DNA from: Paramyrothecium sp. XJ0827
Taxonomy: Eukaryota > Ascomycota > Sordariomycetes > Hypocreales > Stachybotryaceae
Direction: 5' to 3'
Assembly (NCBI GenBank): GCA_020881915.1
Contig: JAJFPB010000010.1
Coordinates: 1,488,001-1,552,000 of the forward strand
DNA length: 64,000 bases
The translations under genes were made by a program, and so were the position numbers. Below the pieces are notes generated by a model. It had not been told where the DNA came from, made no database searches, and saw nothing but the letters and a program-made list of their open reading frames with translations. Below are positions 1-10,100 of the stretch, in pieces (the stretch's first letter is position 1; each line of letters opens with the position of its first letter).

Positions 1-1898
1 GTGGGATGTCGCAAGGCATGGCCTCGCCTTTTTATGATGCCTCAACTGGTGCAGGCATTGATCGCATCGAAAACAAGGATATTGTAGCACTTATGCAACA
101 TGTGAGTTTATCTCTTTCCAAATTGAGTTACGTGTGGTTGCTTACAAGACACAGTTGATGGTTCGTGATGCTCAAAGGAGTGCGCGTGACACCGAAATCG
201 TGGCGCTGCTTATGAACGCGGCGCTGGAGATGCGTAACTCGTTCCGCGAAATGAAAGACCTCATGCAAGACACTGGTGATGATATTATCTTTGCCAATGC
301 TGAAAACACAGAGAAGCTGCAAAAGGCAATCAACGGCCCTCGCCCGTACCCCGGCACTGCGACCCGATCCATTCAAAGCGGCTCACGCCCTGGCACAATC
401 GACGATCTCAGTGCCAAGAAGAAGAACCTCTGGAGGCGAGCTCTGGAAGGTCTCAGCGCCAAGGGAACAAACGACCTCAGCCGCATAGAGGATATGCTGA
501 TTCAGCTTCTTGGAGAGGTCGACACCCTGAAAACACAGACTGCACCGGCGATTTCAGTTAGCGGCCAGAATCATTCCTTCGAAAACTTGCAGCCAGAGGG
601 GCATTATGAGCAGGATAAGGGTTATGAACCTGAAGGCGTTTCGACTGCCAGTCACGCCAGCCAGTCTGGACATCTTTCACTCAACCAGACTCGAGGGCCT
701 TCATCAAGGCTTGCCAACGAACGGAAGTTTTCCGACCACAGGATCAGCACAGTGCCAGAGAACGAGGAGGAGTACGCTTATGAGAACAACACAGTTGGTG
801 AACACGTGGAACCGGCATTGCCCAGCCCCGTGACGGACTCCATGCAGCGCGCTGGCTCAGTTCCACTAAACACCCCGCCCCATCCCAGCACCTCGCAGCA
901 ACAGCCATTGAGCGCGGAGAACACCCCTCGAACCGAGAAGGGCAGAAAGCACAAATCAAGCAGCTCATCTGGATGGCTTCCCAAGATTTCGCGCTGGTCC
1001 GAGACTACCGCGTCGAGCGTTGGCAAGGCTTTCCGATCCAAGAAGGACACCCGATACGACGACTTCCAAGCTCCTTCAAGATCTGCTTCCAGCCTTGCTT
1101 CGTATGATGAGAACTACAGGCACGACGCCTACGGCGATGACAAGCTTCACTCCGGATTCTCGGAGCCAAATCTGCCCCAAGGGCAAGAGCAGGCGAACAC
1201 GTCCGGGCCTCCACCCACGCAATTCATGACACCAGAGGATCCCAAGTACAAGGCTCACCGCAACTCGCTGAACCTCCAGCATCCCCAACCTAGGCCTGGC
1301 CAGACAGAACGTTTTCGAACGGCTCTCGAATACTCGGCGCAAGAATATGATACTCCCATGACGCCCAAGTCTACCGATTGGGCTGGTTCTGCTACAAGCT
1401 TGAACCGTCTCCCAGCGAACACCAACCGCTACAGCAATGCGTCTTCTGCTGCTGCCCGCGAGGGCGAGTACTGGGGATCATCCCCAACTCAGCAGCCGTC
1501 GGGCCCACCGCGTCCACCTAAGGAGCCCCTTGATAGCCCTACGGCCCAAACACCCCCCAAATCCAACCGCATTTCGAAGCTGGCCAAGAGTAGCCCCAAC
1601 CCCCATCACAGCTACGAGAGCGGATATGGCACGCTGACTGGCACGCATGCCAGCCATTATACCAGCAGCCCCAAGCTCGAGAACCGCAACCTAAGTGGAG
1701 CTCTGGGTGTTCCCACACGACGGCCTAGCGGGCCAAGGGCGATGACTCCCAAGAGTGCTGAGGAGGAGGCGGCGAGGGAAGAACGCCGAAGGAAGCGAGG
1801 TATGAATTGATAGGTTGACCATGGGTCCATGCCACAACGACTAACTGATTTCAGATACTTTCGGCACTACAACTAGCCAAGAGTCGGAGACATTCTAG
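1..1898 (+). CDS. Conserved fungal low-complexity protein, 5' end at or near window edge
   Basis: Three exons are supported: 6 (or earlier)-101, 155-1799 and 1855-1898. Intron 1 (102-154) has a GTGAGT donor and ACAG acceptor. Intron 2 (1800-1854) has GTATGA, a CTAAC branch site and TTTCAG. The first usable Met in the window is at position 6, giving 594 residues, but an upstream exon cannot be excluded. The first ~160 residues are helical and charged (motifs DIVALMQH, MRNSFREMKDLMQD, LWRRALEGLSAKG, LIQLLGEVDTLK). The rest is Ser/Pro/Gln-rich and probably disordered, with a basic stretch (EERRRKR) near the end. Splicing intron 2 replaces a premature stop with the terminal residues DTFGTTTSQESETF. 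I do not recognise a named family. The helical head with a disordered tail suggests a scaffold-type protein, which is inference only. Confidence 0.75.
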
Positions 1899-3081
1899 AC
1901 GCGACGCAGCTACGCATCGAACGAGTTCCTGCTAGTTTGGGACTCTTAAACACTTAAACCCTCCTATGCGCATCACCCCTTTTTGCATTACGAATTGTTT
2001 AATCGGCGAGAATGATGAAACGAGTTCATCTACATGGACAATGTATTAATTTGAGAGATGGGTACCCTATCCTGGCAACAGGGCTTCATGGATTGAAAGA
2101 AAGAAAAAAAGGGCATCATGGCCTGCAGCACGAAAGGGAGGAGAGGCTGCCTTGAGAAACAAGGCGTTTGAAAGGAGACTATGGCATTCTCGCTAGTCAA
2201 GGTCGAGATGACACTGCGCTCGGACAACAGGGATCAAGATCAACTTTTCCGTGGTCTTTTGCATTGATTTCTTGACTTTGCTGTTCATACATTGGTTCTA
2301 CCGATCATTACGACGACACGATTTGGCTATTTGTTACTAGAGCGGAGCGTTGGATCTACACAGCAAAGGCACGAGAGACAGCGACTTGCGTATTTTCGAA
2401 CAAGGAGCTTGTTGTATTTGGTTCAACGACGGCCATTCCGGGGAATTTGGTGATACCAGAGCAGTAGCGTATTGGCGGCCGTCGGCATATATTGAAGGAG
2501 TATGAACAAATAATCAATGAAACGAAGTTGCTTGCACATTAAATATTGAGTTGATTTGACGTGTGATATATTGTGATAGTAAAGGTGCTTCAATATTTGG
2601 TGTGATGTCAGAGTGACCAGGGTATGATGGTCGAGTACAGCAAGTTTAGGTCGACACAAAACATACCATGCAAAACTGTAGCTGCTGCTTAAAAGCATAA
2701 TCAATCTTTCCTGCGGCATAGTTCCGATAAAGTCACTCAATTGAACTAAGTCGAGGCAGTTTTCGTCATTTCCCAACTACCTTACCTGAGCTGACACCAG
2801 AGCCAATCCCGAGCTCCCACATTGTAGTTGTAAGCCGCTCCGATTGTCGCACCGACCGCCGAGGAGCCCCACCCTGGAGCTCCCCCAGCAGCAACCCTTC
2901 CGGGGCTCGGCCAGCTTCGGTGTGGTCTTGAACTTGCCACCTACCCTGCCCCGAGCGCATCTGTGAAGGAATTGCGTATGCTAGCCCTCGGTACCGCGGC
3001 ACCGCGAGCTTCTTAAATCCCTCCGGTCGTACTCGGGAGCGACTACCTTGGGTGGTGGGTGCAAGCTGGGCAGACAGAGAA
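1899..3081. other. Intergenic region upstream of the carrier gene
   Basis: It holds the 3' UTR of the preceding gene and the promoter and leader of the SLC25 gene. Short open frames on both strands (for example 2423-2776 and 2766-3155 on the minus strand) have no coding-like composition or splice support. I see no RNA gene or mobile element. Confidence 0.6.
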
Positions 3082-4103
3082 ATGTCGACGGGCTCTCTCG
3101 CCAGCGCGGCGGCGTCGGAGGTGGATGCACCGGTGCGTGATGCTGCGCCCAGCAAGAAGCACGGCTCCGACTACAGAGGGTTCGTGGCCGGCGTCTTCAG
3201 CGGCATCGCCAAGCTCTCAGGTATGCGGCACACGCACTGCCTCTGCGTCCGTGTTGCTCGTCATCGCTAATCTCGTCTTGTCCAGTCGGCCACCCTTTCG
3301 ATACGATCAAGGTCCGCCTCCAGACGACCGACTCGGCACGCTTCAGCGGGCCACTGCAGTGCGTGGCGCAGACGATCCGGAACGAGGGCGTCCGCGGGCT
3401 CTACAAGGGCGCGACGCCGCCGCTCGTGGGCTGGATGATCATGGACTCGACCATGCTCGGCTCCTTGACCGTCTACCGCCGCCTGATGGCCCAGCACGTC
3501 TTCAAGGTCGATCGCGACAAGCTGCCCGCGGCCGGCCACGGCCTGGCGGGCATCGGCGCCGGCTGGACTGTCAGCTTCATCGCCGCGCCCGTCGAGCACG
3601 TCAAGGCGCGCCTGCAGATCCAGTACTCGGCGCTCAAGTCCGACCGCCTGTACAGCGGCCCGCTGGACTGCGTCGCCAAGATCTACCGCCACCACGGCGT
3701 CCGCGGCCTCTTCCACGGCCTGCAGGCCACGCTGCTGTTCCGGACCTGCTTCTTCTTCTGGTGGAGCAGCTACGACGTGCTGTCGAGGTGGATGCGCGAC
3801 AACACGCGCATGAGCGCGCCCGCCATCAACTTCTGGGCCGGCGGCCTGAGCGCCCAGGTCTTCTGGCTAACGAGCTACCCGGCCGACCTCGTCAAGCAGC
3901 GCATCATGACGGACCCGCTGGGCGGCGGCCTGGGCGACGGGCAGAGGCGGTTCTTCCGGTGGAGGGACGCGGCAGCGACGGTCTATCGGGAGTCGGGACC
4001 GGCGGGATACTGGCGAGGATTCCTGCCCTGTTTCCTGAGGGCTTTCCCGGCCAACGCTACGGCGTTGTTGGTGTTCGAGGGCGTTATGCGGGCATTGCCC
4101 TGA
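3082..4103 (+). CDS. SLC25-family mitochondrial carrier
   Basis: Two exons, 3082-3220 and 3286-4103, are joined across a 65-bp phase-1 intron (GTATGC donor, TCCAG acceptor), giving 318 residues, the usual carrier length. The ATG at 3082 has a purine at -3 and precedes a short hydrophilic N-terminus. The three tandem repeats each begin with the carrier signature PX[D/E]XX[K/R]: GHPFDTIKVRLQ (from residue 48), AAPVEHVKARLQ and SYPADLVKQRIM. Repeats 1 and 2 also show the linking helix pattern (GVRGLYKGATPP, GVRGLFHGLQAT). Such proteins exchange metabolites across the inner mitochondrial membrane. The sequence resembles the YMC1/carnitine-acylcarnitine/amino-acid branch, but the substrate cannot be assigned by eye. 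Third-position GC is markedly high compared with neighbouring genes. Confidence 0.92.
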
Positions 4104-4384
4104 ACAAGGTAAACTGTTAGGAGCAAACACATCAATTGTATTCGGCGCAGGAGCATCATTAGAATTACGGCAGAGCAGCACAGTCTTCACAGAGGCATAG
4201 AATGGCACAAGATATCCAGTTTCCCTTTTTTTACGCCGATCGGAACTTGGCGTGCGTTCAATTGGCACTATATCTGGGGAGGACGAGACAAAACTTCGGT
4301 CCCGTCGCTCGGCCTATGTGTCGCAATTGCGCTCTAACCCATCCTTTCTACACCGACGATCCGGGGTGCTCTCACACCACCACT

Positions 4385-5077
4385 TTAGTCCTCATCCTCA
4401 TCGGCCTCGTCGTTGACGACGTTGAAGAACTTGAGCTCGTAGACGCCACGGGAGGTGGAGACGACGCGGAGCCAGTCACGGAGCTGCTGCTTCTTGAGGA
4501 ACTTCTTGGTCCTGTTGGTAGAATTTGTGTTAGTTCAACGAAATTTGTACCGGGAAGAATCGCTTGGCGTTATTCCAAGAGTGAAGGGCGAAACGTACAG
4601 GTACTTGAGGTAACGGCCGGACAGGTCGTTGTGGGCGAGGACCTCGATCTTGCCCTCACCAGCCTGGCGGATGACAACGTTGTCGCCGAGGTTGTTGGTG
4701 CGGCCGTCGACCTTGATGCGGTCCTGGAGGAACTTCTCGAAGGCGGCGACGTCGAAGATCTTGTCGCTGGCGGGCTGCGAAGCGTTGATAACGAACTGGA
4801 GAGACCAACGGTTAGCATGGCTGCTCTGTCCGACGCCGGGACGAGGGGTTCGGTTTGTCCGTACCTTCTTGGTCTGCTTCTGGGCCTTGCCCGACTTCTT
4901 CTGAGCCTACATCACAAATGACCTTAGCCTACTGCATGTTTCTCGGCGCCTCCCTTCCGTCGGAAGACGACGTCCTTTGCTCGCTCTTTCGAGAGAGTCA
5001 AAGCAACGCCGGCTCGCGGAGAAGGAGGGGCGCCTACAGCAAAGCGCACGTCATGTACATACTGTCTGAGGAGCCAT
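4385..5077 (-). CDS. rpl22: 60S ribosomal protein eL22 (L22e)
   Basis: Four exons on the minus strand: 5063-5077, 4865-4906, 4599-4795 and 4385-4511. They are separated by introns of 156, 69 and 87 bp with GTATGT, GTACGG and GTACGT donors. They encode 126 residues, the usual size for fungal eL22. Family signatures are clear: [52 protein letters not shown] and an acidic C-terminus ending in DEADEDED. eL22 sits near the peptide exit tunnel of the large subunit and binds rRNA. A first exon of only five codons (MAPQT), followed by a long first intron, is typical of fungal ribosomal protein genes. The long plus-strand open frame across this locus is its antisense shadow. Confidence 0.96.
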
Positions 5078-5271
5078 TGTGCCTGGGGAGGTGAGGAGTT
5101 TGTGGGTTTGGTTGGTGGTGGTAAGAACGCAAAGAGGTGATATCCTGCGCCTAGCGGTTTGGGTTGGTGGGAATTTTTTGGGGATGTGGTCGCTCACGAG
5201 ATTGGCGGGCTGCGAAATTTCTCGGCTCGATTAATCGAAACTCGTTGTGATGGGGCAGATTGGGGCCGAAA

Positions 5272-5280
5272 ATTAGGGCT
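5272..5280. promoter_or_regulatory. Candidate AGCCCTAAT element upstream of rpl22
   Basis: About 200 bp upstream of the eL22 start, the minus strand reads AGCCCTAATT, a telo-box-like CCCTAA motif of the kind often seen near ascomycete ribosomal protein promoters. A second CCCTAG-like copy lies at about 5328 on the plus strand. This is motif resemblance only. Confidence 0.25.
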
Positions 5281-6029
5281 GTGGCGGATCAACCAATCTC
5301 CGGGTGCCGGGCTTCGAGTCCGCCCTAGTCATGCTGGCTGAGGTAATACTGGTGGCATGAGTCGAACGGCCTTAGCTTGGCAGCGCAACGCCACTCTCTC
5401 GTCTCGCCTGTTCGTCTTTATGATTTGCCAGCCATGTCGCGAACCGCAGCCAGTGGAGAGTCCACGCATTCATCAATTGATTTGGCTTTGCTATTGACAA
5501 ACTGGACTGCCAAGGTTCAGCTTGGCTCGGCTGTAGTCGTCGGGTCTAGGCCGATACGTTTGTGAGCCTACGCGGAGGCGTTCTAGGCGAGCACAGCTTA
5601 TACCTTCAACCGAGCGCTCTAATGCACCTCTTGAGCGCCATTTCTCATTTCACTTAAAGGTTTTGCCCTGCTTATCGATCATTCGAGACTTTGACGACCC
5701 AGCCATTGCATGTGACGCTCTCCGTCAATGAATCACCACGACTTTGGAAAGCATAACCAACACGTACCATAGCTTGGTGTAAGGGCCGATCTTGAGAAGA
5801 CAAAGAATTCGGATTATCAACTACACTCTCCATTGTACGCGATTCTCGTCTATTCGCAGTGTCGGTTCCTTGCTTTACTCTTGTGCCCATCCATGTCCGG
5901 CCTGATCATTTTGTAAGTGATGTATAATGTGCTGGCCTTCGAGCAAAGAGCAACCCGCTTCCCCGACAATACTCCTATTATCAGCCCTCCCACTCCCCGG
6001 CTAGTCCCCATTGTTTCCCGCTTCCACGT
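5281..6029. other. Intergenic region between rpl22 and the Kex2-repeat gene
   Basis: It contains the promoter side of rpl22 and the 3' side of the minus-strand secreted peptide gene. I see no convincing coding frame, tRNA or repeat. Confidence 0.5.
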
Positions 6030-6593
6030 TCACCAATCTTCTTCGTCTTCGTCCACGTACTTTCGGTAGTCCTTGGGGAGTTGCGGTATGTACTTTGGCT
6101 TCTGCCCTTCACTGCCGTTGCCACAGTCAGTTCCCTCATCCTCGTCCTCGTCCTCTCCCTCGTTCTTGTCGTCATCTTCATCGTCATCGTCCTTGGGATG
6201 CCATTCTGGGTCCCAAGGCTTCGAATCTGGCTTCTTCTTGGGGTGGTACTCCGTGCCGGGGTAGACTGCAGTTCTGCGCTTGACCAACGGCTCGATTGGA
6301 GTGGGCTGTGCCGGGGCAGCATCGTTCGTCGCGTTGAAGTCGGCGCCGGGATACGCTGGCAGCCGTCGCTTCTCAAGCGGGGCGGCATCACTCTCGTTGA
6401 AGCTGACCCCCGGATACGCGGGGAGACGTCGCTTCTCCACCGGAGCTGTGTCATTCGAGAAGACCAGCCCGGTGCCGGGATACACCGGCGCACGTCGGGG
6501 CCCGAGGAACCTCCCCCGCGGTGCACGGTCGGCCGGGGCGGCCCATGCCGTGCTCACGAGCAGGACGTGCAGCAAAGAGAAAGATGGCTGCAT
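6030..6593 (-). CDS. Secreted Kex2-processed repeat peptide precursor (KEP / RiPP-like)
   Basis: A single exon encodes 187 residues. Residues 1-19 form a classical signal peptide (hydrophobic core LLHVLLVSTAWAA, cleavage near Ala19). The mature part carries imperfect repeats, each starting at a dibasic or tribasic site and sharing a YPG core: RRAPVYPGTG, KRRLPAYPGVSF, KRRLPAYPGADF and KRRTAVYPGTEY. The first three repeats each carry an N-glycosylation sequon (NDT, NES, NAT) before the next KR. The C-terminal ~75 residues are Pro/Lys-rich, then strongly acidic (runs of D and E), ending in DEDEEDW. KR sites between repeats are the hallmark of Kex2 maturation, as in mating pheromones and dikaritin-type precursors. 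It lacks the WC...GQ.C pheromone core. No UstYa/DUF3328 or tyrosinase partner is visible in this window, so the peptide's fate is unknown. Confidence 0.82.
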   Translation of the reverse strand: MQPSFSLLHVLLVSTAWAAPADRAPRGRFLGPRRAPVYPGTGLVFSNDTAPVEKRRLPAYPGVSFNESDAAPLEKRRLPAYPGADFNATNDAAPAQPTPIEPLVKRRTAVYPGTEYHPKKKPDSKPWDPEWHPKDDDDEDDDKNEGEDEDEDEGTDCGNGSEGQKPKYIPQLPKDYRKYVDEDEEDW

Positions 6594-7171
6594 AATGTAC
6601 GGGTAGCGATGTGAGTTGGAAGGATGAAAGAGAATGCCCTCCAGTCGGGGATGGCGGATGGCGTTTTATGACATCCTTTTATCATGATTTCGACGCAAGG
6701 TCAAGACCTCTTCGACTGCTGCTCTGGCAACTGAAAAGCTTCCAAGCTACAAATCAAGCTTCCGCGCCGGGCGAGATACCTGCATGTTAAGCTGCATTCC
6801 TACATATCGGCTAATGTCGTTTCCCGAGCTTCGTATGCGGCCAATGCTTGTTTACATGTTATACGTACGAAAGCCAGCTTGTGACAGAGTGATCTACCAG
6901 TGGGCTCGTTTCCCACAACAATGTCACTGATCGCGATATTGTCATGCCGGTGTAAGGTCAAATGATTTGAATAAAAAGCATATTTCATTTGAAAGCGTAA
7001 TCCATTGAACATCGTTCCGTAATCCGTTCAATCGTGGACAAGCCGTTGATCCGTCTCAGAAACCAAAAGAGCTATCGTAACACATGATACATATTTCGTT
7101 AACACATTACACCATATTCCTCCTAAAGCGTAGTCTTGTGGACCAAATTCGTAGCCCAAATCGCCTTCCTC
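6594..7171. other. Intergenic region between Kex2-repeat gene and giant gene
   Basis: This is the promoter of the Kex2-repeat gene and the 3' UTR of the giant minus-strand gene. No coding frame or repeat is supported. Confidence 0.5.
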
Positions 7172-10100
7172 TTAGCTGAACAATTTCTTGAATGCAGCCT
7201 TGATACCACCAGCCTTCTTGTCAGATTCTCTCTTGCTTCGCTCCAACTGTCTCGCTCTACGCGCTGCATCCTCGGGCGGATGCTTTGTTGCTGATGAAGG
7301 TCTCGACCGCTCGGCTGCAACCTCTTCGCGGGCTTTGTCAAGCTTTGCACGGGACTCCTCGTGAGAGCGACGGGCCGATTTGTGCTTGGATCGCGAGGTG
7401 CTTGTTCGCTTAGGCGTTTCTTGTCGCGGCGAGTCGCGTGATCGGCGTCGAGGGGAGTCACGAGGGTCACTCCGGGGAGATTCTCGACGGCCCTCAGGGG
7501 GGGTTGCTTCTTCTCGTGGTGGCGTAGGCGGGCTACCTCGAAGAATTCCCTCCGAATTCTTGACATCGAAAAACTTCTTTTCAGGAAGCACAACGTCCTC
7601 TTGATCTGTCCGCTCCGCCGCTTGAGGCTCCTTGGGGGGCTCCGGCCGGGATTGGCTAGAGTGACTGTGGCGGCGGGATGACCGACGTTGCGCACGGTCA
7701 GTCTCGAACTGGACTTCTTTGCTGCGTCTATCTCTAGTGGGAGCTTCTCTACTGGCAGCTTCCTGGCGCTCTGTCTCTCTTTCTCTTGCACGTCGCTCGG
7801 CCTTGCGCCTTTCATGGGCTGCTTGCTCCTCAGGAGTCCTGTGCCTCCTTCCCGAGCTACCTGCACTATCTGCAGAAAACCCACTGTCGCGTCTTGGAGT
7901 TCTGGGCGGCGTCTTGAGTCCCCCGGAACCAGTGCTGTCGGCGCGATGACGGAGATGCTCTCTGTGGGATGGATGCTCACGGTCACGAGTACCGTCGTGT
8001 TCACGATGAGAGCGGTATTCACGACTTGAGCTCTCGCGATGAGATCCATGTTCTCTGGCTGCCTCGCGCTCGCGGAACGAGCGGTGTGAATGATGCGAGC
8101 CATTGGTGTCGCGGGATCCGTTGGAGGCCTGGGAAGATTGAGACGTCCTACGTCTTCTTTCTCTGCCTTCTTCGTCACCATGGCTTCTGCTTGAATGGCT
8201 TGAATGCCGATGCCTGCGATGCCTCTCTCTGTCTCTGTCGCCTCGTGACGATTCAGGGTCTCGAATTTTATCGTCTGTAAATACGTCAGCAAAGAACTCG
8301 CCGTCATCCTTGAAATCATCTCCAAATATCAACAATGCAGGCGGGATGACAGGAGACTCGGCATTCTTTGGATCCAACGACATCTCATCATCCAATACTG
8401 CCAAATCAGTTCCACTGGCATAGGCTTTTGCAGACGGGCTTCCTTGAGGACTCAGGACTTCGGCTGTTGCGTAAATGATGACGGCTGCTGCAACGGTGTC
8501 CTCAGCCTGCCTCAGTAGGATTTTTTCCTTGCGGCGGAGGGTGCGCCTGCGCTGCAGGCTGATCATCTCAGCGTCAGGAAGAACGATAGCAGGAGTCGCG
8601 ATTCTTGCATCCCCGACCTCAGAATCTGCCAGCGGTGTACAAGGCAGGCTCCCATAGCTCTTTCTGGAAAAGTAATCATCCGTTTGAGTTGATGAATGTG
8701 TTAGAGCTGGTCTCCTTGGAGTGGCTGGCTTAGTTTGGTCTTCCTCCCAAATAGCCGCTTCAAGGAAACGCTCGTTATCGGGCACTAGCAAAGGATTGGA
8801 AGATGATGAGCCAGAAGACTCTAGCATAGACATCTGGCGGTCGACAGAATCGAGAGGCCGTGCCTGTGGTGACATATCTTGCAATGACTCAGTTGATACA
8901 CGCTGTTTGACGCCCTGCTCTAGTTCTGGTTCCAGAGGCGTATCTTCGGAGGATAAGCTGGCCGCTGTAGACAGCCTTGTCAATGAATCAACCGTCCCAG
9001 GTAGACGAGCATCATCACTGAAGGGCGCGTCCTTCACAGACGAATCAACTAAGAGGTCCAGTTGTTGGCTGTGCAGTTCAGACCCAATAGCAGGTCCTTC
9101 AGCAAGTTGTCTCGTATCAGCCATTAGCCCTGCGGCAGCCAAATCGGCGGATCCTGGCAGCTCGGATGGTACGAGGTCCTCATTCTCTTGGCCTGATGAA
9201 CTATCTTCCTCCTTTGATTGCACTATCATGGCCACCTCAGCGGGATTGTGGGTCTTGACTTGGTTCGTGGTGGAAGTGTCATTCTCTAGGAACTGGCGCT
9301 CAACAACATCCTCGACCGTGACATCGTCAATCTTTTGCCCCTCGAGAAATCTGCCGACGTCGATGGGCTCGATTGCTTGGTCCTGATGCATTGCAAAATG
9401 CTTCTTCTCGTCTGGAAGGTCGACGTCGCTGGAGGGACTCGTGAGAGATCCATCATCAACGGGAACAACCTCATTCGGGGGAAGTATTGCCATCGAGGGA
9501 GTTTCAACAGGGACATTCTGGCTTTGAGAGCTTACATCGGCAGAGATCTCTTTGCACTCCCCAGGATACTCCAGTTCGGGTTCCTGAGCCGTGATCTCGG
9601 ACTCCGTTTCTTGGTTCATTGGCAATTCCAAGGTTTGGGTGTCTGCTGTAAACGCCGCTGTAGGATTTTGAGGCAAAGAGGAAGCATTCTCTTCGACATC
9701 TGCTAGGATGCATTGCGTAGATGTCGCGGCATTTGATTGCTCATTTTTCTCCTGTGGGACGAAGTTTTCGTTTAAAGGTGGCTTGTCCTGCGTAGGCGTT
9801 TCCAATGGTGAGGCAACGAGAGCTTGCAGTACACTTTCCGTGAATTGGGGCTCGAGTGATCCGATAAAAGGCGTTGATAGAGCGTTCCCGTCTTCTTGTG
9901 ACTGTGCCTTGACTGCGTGCATGACTTCATTGTCAGGCTCGACTTGAAGAGGATGGCTTTCTTCATCTCGCACAGGATATTCCTCTGTCATTTTTGTTTC
10001 ATGACAATACTGGTCGCTTTCTGGAATGGGGAAAAGAGTATCCTCGATTTCCTGGGACTCCATGGACTGAGCCACGGGTCTTTGTTGGCCTTCAAGATAG

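Noticed and set aside
2423..3155. Two minus-strand open frames upstream of the carrier
   Set aside because: They have no coding-like composition or splice signals and lie in the carrier promoter.
4202..4921. 239-codon plus-strand open frame
   Set aside because: It lies antisense to eL22, whose four exons, splice sites and family motifs are unambiguous.
5275..5330. Possible tRNA with a TTCGAGTCC-like T-loop
   Set aside because: The paired ends enclose only about 55 nt and no anticodon arm fits.
6081..6614. Plus-strand open frame over the Kex2-repeat gene
   Set aside because: The minus strand has the signal peptide, KR repeats and acidic tail; the plus frame is its complement.
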